64,000 nt of DNA from Candidatus Albibeggiatoa sp. nov. NOAA (GTDB taxonomy: Bacteria > Pseudomonadota > Gammaproteobacteria > Beggiatoales > Beggiatoaceae): positions 1-64,000 of the forward strand of contig JAOXRS010000152.1 in NCBI GenBank assembly GCA_025800385.1. The letters are read 5' to 3'. A program made the translations under genes and the position numbers. This document shows, piece by piece, positions 18,801-26,487 of the stretch (positions within the stretch are counted from its first letter, which is position 1; each line of letters opens with the position of its first letter). The notes under the pieces are model-generated. The model was not told the origin of the DNA. It searched no databases and was given only the letters and a program-made list of their open reading frames with translations.

Positions 18801-19580
18801 AGTACTATCATCTAAGTCAGTATCTAAATCACCCAAACTACTATCGTCTAGCGAGGTATCTAAGTCGCCTAAATCCGAATCCAATGCCATATCATCTAAT
18901 AAAGCACTGTCATCCAAATCATCAGATAAAGTTAAGTCATCATCAAAGTTAGATAAATCTAAATCGTCACTGCTATCAGTATCTAAAGATAAATCTTCAT
19001 TTAATGAGACATCTTCTGTAATAATAGGCTCTGGTTCTGCAATTGCTTCTGGTGTAGGTGTTTCAACAGATGCAGATTCTTTGACTGGTGCTGTGGCAGT
19101 TTCCTCTGAAATAGTTGCGTCTAAATCCGCAGGCACTTCAAAATCACCAATGCTTTCACCTTTGGTTTCAGTTAGATAATCTGCTTGAGAAATCAGTAAT
19201 AAAACCCGATAAGTTGTAGAGGCTTGTTGTTGGAATTCTTCAATTAACCCTGGAATCACCCCATCCACTTGACCAATCAAACTAAATACGTTGTCATTAA
19301 TAGGCATCGACCCATCAATAATACGGTTGAGCATACTTTCAAATCGCCAACCCAGCTCACCAATAATCGTTGCACCAACTAGACGACCACTGCCTTTTAA
19401 AGTATGAAACGCACGACGCAAGGTTTGCAAAGCTTCCACATCGTTTGGATTCTGTTTCCATTGCGCAAAGCTACTCACGATTTCTTCGAGTACCTCTTGA
19501 ACTTCCTCTACGAAAATTTCAAGAATCTCTTCATCGATTTCGTCGGCGGCGGTGTGTACTGGAATCTCAAGTAATTTCAT
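15870..19580 (-). CDS. chpA: ChpA/PilL hybrid histidine kinase, main part
   Basis: A 1236-residue CheA-type kinase of the type IV pilus chemosensory system. Three Hpt domains carry the histidines H59 (AFHTLKGSGR), H353 (CFHTLNGSSR) and H504 (ELHTLKGGAR). A dimerisation segment (about 640-665), the HATPase domain (HMLRNAIGHGVE near 825, LSDDGAGLN near 868, GRGVGMDVV near 920) and a CheW-like domain follow. A C-terminal receiver (about 1110-1235) has acceptor D1161 in LLDVEMP. Between Hpt1 and Hpt2 is an unusual Asp/Leu/Ser-rich repeat linker (190-300). Compared with Pseudomonas ChpA, the N-terminal region with the first Hpt-like modules is missing and is encoded by the separate gene at 19619-21295. 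ATG at 19580 has no close Shine-Dalgarno. Confidence 0.9.
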   Translation of the reverse strand: MKLLEIPVHTAADEIDEEILEIFVEEVQEVLEEIVSSFAQWKQNPNDVEALQTLRRAFHTLKGSGRLVGATIIGELGWRFESMLNRIIDGSMPINDNVFSLIGQVDGVIPGLIEEFQQQASTTYRVLLLISQADYLTETKGESIGDFEVPADLDATISEETATAPVKESASVETPTPEAIAEPEPIITEDVSLNEDLSLDTDSSDDLDLSNFDDDLTLSDDLDDSALLDDMALDSDLGDLDTSLDDSSLGDLDTDLDDSTTLGELDTSLDDSALGDLDTTLDESDLLSDDDELLPLGGDLATDEEEESVDPALLDIFTSEAQQHIANLRNLLADYEQHEEPQLLTDDVIRCFHTLNGSSRSVSFTEVFTLAGPLENYSRVLSERKVNVSDDTINLFKQAVDMMDNLLKGEIVDDDHHSGLISQIAMAEARVPAPKPEPKPAAPEPTFNTGGGESFTAPDPTDEFMAIFLEEAEEILENTQSLLERWQTAPDNMQLMKELQRELHTLKGGARMVEITPMGDLSHQLESVLTKIVEGTGQSSQRIQDVIQTCVDELVAMLEAVRSSLPLNMPDELIGKIKAAVSGGTEPETPEPTKAVEKTEPVKPAPKSQITEAAERDKAIEKEKEPEMTESGAEDRIRVRVALIEKLTGLAGELSISRAHMEQQQGSFKANLGEMEQTVTRLRDQLRRLEIETEAQILSSFRETVVEEDDEEFDPLEMDRFSVMQQLSRSLAESVNDLLNIQDYLKVLTRQSDTLLVQQTRIGTELQDVIMRTRMIPFSRISPRLQRIARLTSRELRKQMNFEIIGETIEFERTVLNRIVAPLEHMLRNAIGHGVEDSATRQQSGKPAAATVKIKLSKEGTDLIIRLSDDGAGLNLQAIRKKAEDRGMVKAGTVVSDKELMQFILEPSFSTAQSVTQISGRGVGMDVVNTEIKQLGGALQIHSKTGQGTTFEIRLPLSLTINQALLVHVNEETMAVPLNHVEAVLRIPRQQANTEEPSYYKYMEHDYRIFYLGDILGFSKPTGMESPLIPTLLIRSGDRRVALLVDGIEGSKEVVVKPVGPQIGSIKWLAGATILGDGRVVLILDVPTLTRIEEAPQYETLEEEVEEEIPTTIMVVDDSITVRKVTARLLKRQGMEVLTAKDGVDAVAQLQDHIPDLMLLDVEMPRMDGYELATQVRNNPELKHIPIIMITSRTGAKHRDRAEKIGINRYLGKPFNETELLENINALLDERQIEAA
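18681..19013 (-). repeat. acidic 11-12-residue repeats inside chpA
   Basis: This stretch encodes ChpA residues about 190-300. At least four imperfect units of the form LGDLDTSLDDS, LGDLDTDLDDST, LGELDTSLDDSA and LGDLDTTLDES are visible, flanked by looser DDL/SDDL copies. The DNA repeats too (for example the phrase ATCTAGCGAGGTATCTAA recurs with small changes). It probably forms a flexible, highly charged linker. Confidence 0.75.
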
Positions 19581-19618
19581 AAGTGTTACCGATGCTTTAG
19601 CCTCTCAAAGCCTTGTCA

Positions 19619-21295
19619 TTACTTGGTTAATAATGCCAAACGTTTTTGGGTGGTGTTCAAAATCTCGTCTGCATCCATAGGATTGCCTGCAAGCGTGTCC
19701 AAATACAACTCGATGCTGATTAAGGTATCAGCTAACGCTTTGAGTTTGATCTCTTCAGGTACTGTTTTTTCTTTGATAAAGACTTTTTGAATATATTGGT
19801 TGCATTTGCGCAATAATAATGAGGCTCTATCATGGGATAAAATCGATAAAAAGCCTTCAACTTGCTTCAATCTTCCTGGTACTTCTAGCAAAGTTTCATC
19901 TAATTGGGTTGGATCGTTGATAAAAGATACCAATGGTTGAATCACTTGCGATAACTCAATTTTTGCCTCATTGACTACTACGCTCAAAATAATCCCAAAC
20001 TGTGGGGTTTCGGAAAATTCGGTGTCAGGACTTTGCTGTAAACGCTGTCTCGCATGAACCCCTTGTACGCCTAAAATGTCTAATGCTGCATCGATTTTTA
20101 ATAATGCGTTACCGATTTCAAGCAAAGAATTTAATTCAGAAGACCGTTTGCCATCAATGACTTCTTTAATCATCCGTGCTTGCACAATCATCGAGTTACG
20201 ATGCGTTGGCAATCCAAGTAGACCCAAAGTATTTGCCATGTCGGTTAACAAAGTGACTAATGGTTCTAACTCAGTTACTGTAGGATTATCCGCACGATTG
20301 AAAATATCTAACGTTTCTTCAATTCTCGCAAAATCATCTTTCAACAAAGTAATGACTGTTTTCATCAATTCGATGTCAGGGCCACTGAAGGTTAGACGTG
20401 CTGACTGCAATGCTGTTTCTGACGGAAAATAATCTTGCAGTTTAAAAACTGCTTTAACTCTCTGTAACTGTTTACCTTTAGTATTGGAATGAGCAGAAAA
20501 ATAGAGTAAGTTAGTTAATAATGCTCTCGGCGCAGGTTGACGTAACGCAGCATTGCCATGGTCGACAATCTGTTTAATCACTGCATCAACTTGTTTCAAC
20601 GCATTAACGACATTTGCATTTAACTCCAAACCTTTGAGTAATAAACTTTCTAATACTCCTTCTGTTACCCACCAAACTTTTGTGACTTCATGCGTACCCG
20701 TGGCTTGCTGCATTTTCTGCATCACGTTATACACATATTTAATCCCTTCCGTCGCTTGCTTAGGATTTTTCACAATGACACCTAAACCTTTGTGATAAGC
20801 CACACGCATTTTGTGCGCATAATCTTTCAATTTTGGATCAGGCAATTGCACGGGCTTGAGTCCTGGTAAATGCACGCTTAAATCTGGGGTAAACATCTGG
20901 TTGGCTGGTAACGGCTTTTGTGCCCGCATTGCGCGTAAACCATTGATAAGCGGCAATAATGCTAACGGAATATCACGCTGTACAATCGCCAAATGATCTA
21001 AATAGTTCGGTAACTGAATCAGACTATTCATCAATAAATCATAGGCTTTGCTTTTGTCACCGATTTTACCAGCGAGTAAGGCAGTGATGGTCGCTTCAAC
21101 GTTTTGCACTAACAACGCTGCGGTCTGCAATTCCATCATGCCTAATGCACCACGAATTTCATGCAACCATGTGACGCATTGCTGCAATGGTGCAGTATCG
21201 TCTTGATTTTCCACAAACTGCTCCAAAGCTTGGCGTGTTTGCTTTAAATTCTCATCAATGGTTGCTTTTACCCAAGTGAGGGCAGAATACTTCAT
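19619..21295 (-). CDS. ChpA N-terminal domain / FimL-like protein as a separate gene
   Basis: A 558-residue helical protein that matches the N-terminal part of ChpA/PilL (opening ALTWVKATIDENLKQTRQAL, then CVTWLHEIRGALGMMEL in the place of an Hpt helix). It has no kinase or receiver domain. Its length is almost that of Pseudomonas FimL (557), which is itself a stand-alone ChpA N-terminal homologue that affects cAMP and twitching. The position directly between pilJ and chpA, where ChpA would start, suggests that the ancestral chpA was split here. The stop and the next start are 38 bases apart in another frame, with a further TGA in between, so a single-base error cannot simply join them. The helix that would hold the phospho-His reads WLHEIRG, so phosphotransfer is uncertain. 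Confidence 0.75.
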   Translation of the reverse strand: MKYSALTWVKATIDENLKQTRQALEQFVENQDDTAPLQQCVTWLHEIRGALGMMELQTAALLVQNVEATITALLAGKIGDKSKAYDLLMNSLIQLPNYLDHLAIVQRDIPLALLPLINGLRAMRAQKPLPANQMFTPDLSVHLPGLKPVQLPDPKLKDYAHKMRVAYHKGLGVIVKNPKQATEGIKYVYNVMQKMQQATGTHEVTKVWWVTEGVLESLLLKGLELNANVVNALKQVDAVIKQIVDHGNAALRQPAPRALLTNLLYFSAHSNTKGKQLQRVKAVFKLQDYFPSETALQSARLTFSGPDIELMKTVITLLKDDFARIEETLDIFNRADNPTVTELEPLVTLLTDMANTLGLLGLPTHRNSMIVQARMIKEVIDGKRSSELNSLLEIGNALLKIDAALDILGVQGVHARQRLQQSPDTEFSETPQFGIILSVVVNEAKIELSQVIQPLVSFINDPTQLDETLLEVPGRLKQVEGFLSILSHDRASLLLRKCNQYIQKVFIKEKTVPEEIKLKALADTLISIELYLDTLAGNPMDADEILNTTQKRLALLTK

Positions 21296-21319
21296 GTTTC
21301 AGTTACCAATTGTTGTACG

Positions 21320-23404
21320 TTACGACTGGGTGAAATTATCACTCATTTGATCTAAAGACTGTTGTACATCATCAGGGAGTTTGAAACCTGATACTGATTT
21401 CTTCAATTCATCCGCCAAGGTCGCTAAGCGTTCAATCGCTGCTGCGGTTTCATTTGTACCGTTCGAAGTTTGCGTAGTAATCTCTTGAATAATTGTCATT
21501 GTGCCAGAGATGTTTGAAGCTACCGCTGCTTGAGTTCTTGAGGTTTGAGAAATGTTCTCAATCTGACCCGCTAACTGTACTGATACTTTTTCAATTTCAG
21601 TTAATGCTTCACCTGCACGTTCTGCGACTTTCGCACCTGCAACAACACCTGCAGTACTTTGTTCCATCGAGCTAACTGCTTCGTTAGTATCACTTTGAAT
21701 GGTTTTAACTAAGGCATCGATCTGTTTAGTCGCATTACTTGAACGTTCCGCCAAACGTTGAACCTCATCAGCAACTACTGCGAAACCACGACCAGATTCA
21801 CCTGCCATCGCTGCCTGAATCGCTGCGTTTAATGCAAGAATGTTAGTTTGGTCAGCAATATCATCAATCAATCCAACGATTTCGCCAATTTCTTGAGAAC
21901 TTTCACCTAAACGTTTAATCCGTTTTGAAGTCTCTTGAATTTGTTCACGAATCGAATCCATCCCTGTGATGGTATCTTGTACCGCTTTCGCACCTTTACT
22001 CGCAATCTCAACCGATTTTTTCGCCACTTCTGCCGATTCAACCGCATTCGCTGAAACCTTCTTAACCGAGTTTGCCATGCCGATGATCGCTTGACCTGCT
22101 TTGGCAATTTGTTGTGCTTGACGTTCACTGGCTTGAGTTAACTGGGCTGCTGTACCGCGTGTACTTTGTGCTGCACCCGTCACCTGTACCGCCGTTTCGT
22201 TAATACTGATAACCAAATCACGTAAGGCTTCAATCGAGTAGTTAATCGCATCCGCAATCGCACCTGTAAAGTCTTCGGTTACTGTTGCGTTCACTGTTAA
22301 GTCACCATCCGCTAAATCAGCAATCTCACTTAATAATCTTAAAATCGCTTCTTGGTTACGTTGGTTAGTTTTTTGACTTTCGTCTAAACGTTGCTTGGTT
22401 TCTGCTGTACGACTTTGGTTAGACTTCATGACCAAGGCAATCAAAGCAACTAATAAGACTAATACAACGCCTGCTAAAATATTCGCTAGCATTGGAGAGA
22501 AGAAACGCTGACCAGTGGTGTTTTGGTAATTTTCTTGTAAGTTTTCGATGCTGCCTAACACTTCTGGAATTGATTCAGTAATAACCAATAAAGCATCTTT
22601 GGCTTGGAATAATTGTTCTGCTTTGTCTAAGAAGTAGTCGATTTGCTCGATTTTTTCTTCAAAACCCATGGTCAGTTCTTGAATCGCTTGTCTAGCAACG
22701 GGGTCAATTACCATCGGAATGTCATCACTGCCATCAATCAATACTGCTAAAGTATCACTGAATTCACTGATGTCGTCATCTAATTGGGCTTCTGCACTGA
22801 GGGCTTCGGAATCACCTCGGAAAGAGACTCGAATACTGTTGCCAATCCGTTCTAATAGCATCAGCTCACGAGTCATTGCATACATTTGAATTTGATTTGC
22901 ACCACCGACAATCATGGATTGAATTGTGGTCTCAGTTTGTGCCACCAAATCCACGGTCATTTGATTTAATTGTGCAGATTCTTTAAACAGGCGGACCACC
23001 GCTTCTTGGGTTTGCAATAGCTGGTCTATACCTGTATCGGCTTCTTGCCATGAACGCCCTAGCTCAATCAATGAGGGGAGCGCATCTTCAGGCGTGGCAG
23101 GCATACCTGTATCTGGATTACCTTTTTTCAATATCTCTAAAGTTTTACGATAATCCATTTGGGCTTGACCAATGAAATTGAATGCTTCTTCATTGCCTCG
23201 CGCCGCATAGGTTGATTGCTGGGTAATTTGCTGAGATTTTAAACGTAATTGGGTAACATGACCTAAATATTCTTCATCATATTGACTATTGACTGAAACA
23301 AACCAGAAGGTTGCAATCAATAAGATAAACGATAACAACAATAGCCCAATTAGGGCATATAGCCACGTATTCGTAGAACCAATTGCTTTAAATGAAAATT
23401 TCAT
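21320..23404 (-). CDS. pilJ: PilJ, methyl-accepting chemoreceptor of the Pil-Chp system
   Basis: A 694-residue receptor. One helix at residues 14-36, a periplasmic helical sensor domain with a type IV pili receptor-like segment ([20 protein letters not shown]), a second helix near 305-327, a HAMP-like stretch ([20 protein letters not shown]) and a long cytoplasmic signalling coil. The conserved hairpin tip is intact near residues 520-560 ([20 protein letters not shown], then [18 protein letters not shown]). In Pseudomonas PilJ senses pilus retraction and drives ChpA. The gene lies between pilI and the split chpA, with 24 bases to the next gene, so it is in the operon. The starting ATG at 23404 fits. 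Confidence 0.93.
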   Translation of the reverse strand: MKFSFKAIGSTNTWLYALIGLLLLSFILLIATFWFVSVNSQYDEEYLGHVTQLRLKSQQITQQSTYAARGNEEAFNFIGQAQMDYRKTLEILKKGNPDTGMPATPEDALPSLIELGRSWQEADTGIDQLLQTQEAVVRLFKESAQLNQMTVDLVAQTETTIQSMIVGGANQIQMYAMTRELMLLERIGNSIRVSFRGDSEALSAEAQLDDDISEFSDTLAVLIDGSDDIPMVIDPVARQAIQELTMGFEEKIEQIDYFLDKAEQLFQAKDALLVITESIPEVLGSIENLQENYQNTTGQRFFSPMLANILAGVVLVLLVALIALVMKSNQSRTAETKQRLDESQKTNQRNQEAILRLLSEIADLADGDLTVNATVTEDFTGAIADAINYSIEALRDLVISINETAVQVTGAAQSTRGTAAQLTQASERQAQQIAKAGQAIIGMANSVKKVSANAVESAEVAKKSVEIASKGAKAVQDTITGMDSIREQIQETSKRIKRLGESSQEIGEIVGLIDDIADQTNILALNAAIQAAMAGESGRGFAVVADEVQRLAERSSNATKQIDALVKTIQSDTNEAVSSMEQSTAGVVAGAKVAERAGEALTEIEKVSVQLAGQIENISQTSRTQAAVASNISGTMTIIQEITTQTSNGTNETAAAIERLATLADELKKSVSGFKLPDDVQQSLDQMSDNFTQS

Positions 23405-23511
23405 GGCTAAATATTATCCTCCGCAAAGTGGCATACAAGCCCAATTAAGGAAACGGTTATAAAAGTCATTTGCTAAAGTGGTAGTGTAGCATTAACTGTC
23501 TTTTAAATTCA

Positions 23512-24060
23512 TTACAATGCTGCGTTTAAAAATTGATTGCTCTCAGTCAACGTCTGCATATCAAACACAACCCATGTTTGTTGTTCATAATGGAATAAAC
23601 CTTTGTTAAACGGGCTGACCCATGCTTCTTGACAAGGGGTTTCTGTATCTAATAATTCTTCTGGAAAGTATTTAATGCCCATGACTTCGTCCACAAGCAA
23701 ACCCGCATATACACCATTTTGGTTAATAATCAGAATACGGCTGCGGCTTTCAATACTGGTCATTTTACTTGTAAGGCAGGCATTTAAATCAATCACAGGT
23801 AGTAAAATCCCGCGAATATTTGCCAGTCCGCGTACCCATGTTTTTGCCCCGGGGACTTTTGCAAGTGTTCCCGGGCAATTCATAATACGGTCAACGTGGG
23901 TGATATTGCTGACTAAATATGTATCGCCTACGCGGAACGAAATACCACGCCAAATTTCTTGGACTTGCTCTTCACGCGGCAAACCTTTGGCACGCTGGCG
24001 AGCACGCCGTTCTATATCAACTAAACATTGAAAAGGAGATTGTCCAACCGCATTAGCCAT
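23512..24060 (-). CDS. pilI: PilI, CheW-type coupling protein
   Basis: A 182-residue CheW-domain protein that should connect PilJ with ChpA. It has the usual phrases GISFRVGDTYLVSN, WVRGLANIRGILLPVIDL, and LLVDEVMGIKYFPEE. It is close in length to Pseudomonas PilI (178). It lies 25 bases after pilH and about 107 bases before pilJ. The start ATG at 24060 fits. Confidence 0.9.
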   Translation of the reverse strand: MANAVGQSPFQCLVDIERRARQRAKGLPREEQVQEIWRGISFRVGDTYLVSNITHVDRIMNCPGTLAKVPGAKTWVRGLANIRGILLPVIDLNACLTSKMTSIESRSRILIINQNGVYAGLLVDEVMGIKYFPEELLDTETPCQEAWVSPFNKGLFHYEQQTWVVFDMQTLTESNQFLNAAL

Positions 24061-24085
24061 GCCTAAACCTCAGCTCCATGAGTGA

Positions 24086-24451
24086 CTAGCCCAACAGTTC
24101 TTTGACCACAGAAAGCAATTCGCCTTGGTTCACAGGTTTGACTAAAAAGCCTTTAGCCCCCTGCATTTTTGCCCAAGCAATATCACTTTCCATACTTTTT
24201 GATGACACAATAACGACTGGAATGGTTTTGGTTTCCGCATTCTTCGTGATTTCACGGGTCGCCTTAAAGCCATTAATCGCACCAGGCATCACAACATCCA
24301 TGATAATCAAATTAGGTTTGACTTCTTTTGCTTTTTGTATGCCTTCCTCGCCACTAGAAGCTTCCGTGGTTTCATAACCTTCGCCTTCTAAGATGCTTTT
24401 CACTAGGTAGGCATCAGTCGGCGAATCATCCACAATCAATATATTGGCCAT
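24086..24451 (-). CDS. pilH: PilH single-domain response regulator
   Basis: A 121-residue stand-alone receiver. It starts with ILIVDDSPTD (acidic pocket), has the acceptor Asp near residue 52 in LIIMDVVMPG, a conserved VIVSSKS and K near the C-terminus (GFLVKPVNQ). In Pseudomonas PilH is the regulator that favours pilus retraction control and phosphate drain. It follows pilG by 29 bases in the same operon. Confidence 0.92.
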   Translation of the reverse strand: MANILIVDDSPTDAYLVKSILEGEGYETTEASSGEEGIQKAKEVKPNLIIMDVVMPGAINGFKATREITKNAETKTIPVVIVSSKSMESDIAWAKMQGAKGFLVKPVNQGELLSVVKELLG

Positions 24452-24480
24452 ACCTTATCTCTTATTCGGTTTCAGATGAA

Positions 24481-24882
24481 TCATTTTGCTTTTGCGTCTA
24501 CGACATAGGCTTTAATCGTGCTGAGCAGCTCTTCACGAGTAAATGGTTTCGTCATATAGTGCTCTGCGCCAACAATGCGGCTACGGGCACGCTCAAATAA
24601 GCCATCTTTACTAGACAACATCACAACAGGAATTTTCTTAAAAGTTTGATTATTTTTTATTAAAGCACAAGTCTGGTAGCCATCTAATCGGGGCATCATA
24701 ATATCAACAAAAATAATGTTGGGTTGATGTTCCATGACTTTCGATAGTGATTCAAAGCCGTCTGTCGCCGTGATGACCTCGCAGCCCGCTTTCTTTAGCA
24801 AGGTTTCCGCAGTCCGACGGATGGTTTTACTATCGTCAATGACCACAACTTTTATGCCTTCAAAGTTTGTTTCTGCGCTCAA
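24481..24882 (-). CDS. pilG: PilG single-domain response regulator (TTG start)
   Basis: A 133-residue receiver, first gene of the pil-chp operon. Almost every block matches Pseudomonas PilG: VVIDDSKTIRRTAETLLKK, the acceptor in IIFVDIMMPRLDGYQTCALI, NNQTFKKIPVVMLSSKDGLF and YMTKPFTREELL. It acts on pilus extension and on adenylate cyclase in Pseudomonas. No ATG is available at the expected position; the gene starts with TTG at 24882, with GGAA eight bases upstream. A candidate promoter lies about 35-58 bases upstream. Confidence 0.92.
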   Translation of the reverse strand: MSAETNFEGIKVVVIDDSKTIRRTAETLLKKAGCEVITATDGFESLSKVMEHQPNIIFVDIMMPRLDGYQTCALIKNNQTFKKIPVVMLSSKDGLFERARSRIVGAEHYMTKPFTREELLSTIKAYVVDAKAK

Positions 24883-24916
24883 GGTTTGTTTCCACTCATC
24901 AGACTTGAATTAATCT

Positions 24917-24940
24917 ATTATATCGTACATAAAGTATGTA
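24917..24940 (-). promoter_or_regulatory. candidate pil-chp operon promoter with inverted repeat
   Basis: On the minus strand a perfect -10 hexamer TATAAT lies at 24922-24917. Immediately upstream is a 15-base inverted repeat TACATA-AAG-TATGTA (24926-24940) that occupies the spacer and the -35 side, while no good -35 hexamer is present. The arrangement suggests a regulator site. Predicted leader is about 28 bases before the TTG of pilG. Confidence 0.45.
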
Positions 24941-25110
24941 TTTTAGTGTCATTGATTTGACATGGCTTTATGTACACCCAGTAACACATGTTCTGTGTCA
25001 TAAATATTTTAACATGATACGCGATTTAGCAATGAATTCAATCGTATTGTTAAAATCTTTTGCGAGTTTTTTTATATATCGCTTGTAACTCTTTGTAATA
25101 AAGGTTTTTT

Positions 25111-26424
25111 ATGAGTCCCAGTTACTTAAATTCTGTTCCGCATTTAACCACTGCTTTGCATGGTCCACTCGAGCATTTAGAAGCACATTTGCTAGAGCAA
25201 CAAGCACATATAGAGCATTGGTTTCGGCAGCAATGGCACAATACGCCTGCCCCTTTTTACGCATCAGTTGATTTACGCAATGCAGGATTTAAGCTTGCTC
25301 CCGTGGATACAAATTTATTCCCAGCAGGGTTTAATAATCTCAATAGTGCTTTTTTACCGCTGTGCATTCAGTCTATACAATCCGCGATTGAACAGTTTAA
25401 TATGAAAGCTGCTCGGATTTTATTGATTCCTGAGAATCATACGCGAAATTTGTATTATTTAGAAAGTGTCGCCACTTTACGCGATATTTTACAAAAAGCA
25501 GGTTATGAGGTGCGTGTCGGTTCGTTGATAGAAGATTTGTCTGAGCCGCAAACATTCGAGCTAAGTTCAGGAAAAACTTTATTATTAGAACCATTAGTAC
25601 GTCAAGATGACACTGTCAGCGTCAAGGATTTTACTCCTTGTTTAGTCCTGCTGAATAATGATTTATCGTCTGGAATTCCACCTATATTAAAAAATATCCG
25701 ACAGCCCATTATACCACCATTACAGTTAGGATGGTCACATCGGTTAAAGTCGGAGCATTTCACCTATTATAAACAAGTTGCCAAGGAGTTTGCACAGCAA
25801 ATTGATATTGATCCATGGTTAATTGATCCATTGTTTAAAAATTGTGGTGAAATTGATTTCATGAAAAAAGAGGGTGAAAACTGTTTGGCTAAAAATGTTG
25901 ATGCGCTATTAGATGAAATTCACGATAAATATACGCAGTATGGTGTGTCTCAAGAACCCTTTGTTGTAGTGAAAGCGGATGCAGGTAGTTATGGTATGGG
26001 CGTGATGACGGTGCATAGTGGTGATGATGTATTGGCTTTAAATCGTAAACAACGCACTAAAATGTCATCGACCAAAGGCGGACAGCAAGTCAGTAAAGTG
26101 ATTATGCAAGAGGGTGTGTATACGTTTGAAACATGGGAAGATTCAGTTGCTGAACCTGTAGTGTACATGATTGATCATTTCGTTGTCGGTGGATTTTATC
26201 GAGTACATACATCGAAAGGAATTAATGAAAATCTGAATGCACCAGGGGCACAATTTCAGCCATTAGCGTTTGCTGATACATGTAACTCTCCTGATAAGAC
26301 AAAAGAGCCTGATGCGTTTCCGAATCGATTTTATGCTTATGGTGTGGTTGCACGTTTAGCTTTATTGGCTGCTGCTCGTGAGTGTCGTTATCATCCGCAG
26401 GAAGTGCCAGCAGTACCTTGCTAA
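25111..26424 (+). CDS. gshA: glutamate-cysteine ligase, proteobacterial (Acidithiobacillus) type
   Basis: A 437-residue cytosolic enzyme for the first step of glutathione synthesis. It belongs to the stand-alone family typified in Acidithiobacillus and many beta/gamma-proteobacteria (TIGR02049), not to the E. coli GshA fold family. Visible landmarks are YASVDLRNAGFKLAPVDTNL, FPAGFNNLN near the N-terminus, LLIPENHTRNLYYL, the ATP-grasp-like strand VVVKADAGSYGMGVMTV and VIMQEGVYTFE near residue 330. Length is as expected. gshB is not in the window. The gene is divergent from pilG with 228 bases between; a TTGACA at 24955-24960 has no convincing -10 partner. Confidence 0.9.
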   Translation: MSPSYLNSVPHLTTALHGPLEHLEAHLLEQQAHIEHWFRQQWHNTPAPFYASVDLRNAGFKLAPVDTNLFPAGFNNLNSAFLPLCIQSIQSAIEQFNMKAARILLIPENHTRNLYYLESVATLRDILQKAGYEVRVGSLIEDLSEPQTFELSSGKTLLLEPLVRQDDTVSVKDFTPCLVLLNNDLSSGIPPILKNIRQPIIPPLQLGWSHRLKSEHFTYYKQVAKEFAQQIDIDPWLIDPLFKNCGEIDFMKKEGENCLAKNVDALLDEIHDKYTQYGVSQEPFVVVKADAGSYGMGVMTVHSGDDVLALNRKQRTKMSSTKGGQQVSKVIMQEGVYTFETWEDSVAEPVVYMIDHFVVGGFYRVHTSKGINENLNAPGAQFQPLAFADTCNSPDKTKEPDAFPNRFYAYGVVARLALLAAARECRYHPQEVPAVPC

Positions 26425-26445
26425 ATTTATATTAAACTTGGATTG

Positions 26446-26476
26446 CCACTGATAATTTTTTTGTAATTACCAGTGG
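26446..26476. terminator. bidirectional hairpin between gshA and the TPS exoprotein
   Basis: CCACTG-A-TAATT pairs with AATTA-C-CAGTGG around a T-rich loop: 11 pairs with one A-C mismatch. It lies between two converging genes. There is no long T-run after either arm. Confidence 0.55.
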
Positions 26477-26487
26477 TGTAAAAATGC

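Noticed and set aside
18628..19179. 183-codon Ser/Lys-rich plus-strand ORF
   Set aside because: It is antisense to the acidic repeat region of chpA; its Ser/Lys repeats are simply the complement of the Asp/Leu/Ser codons.
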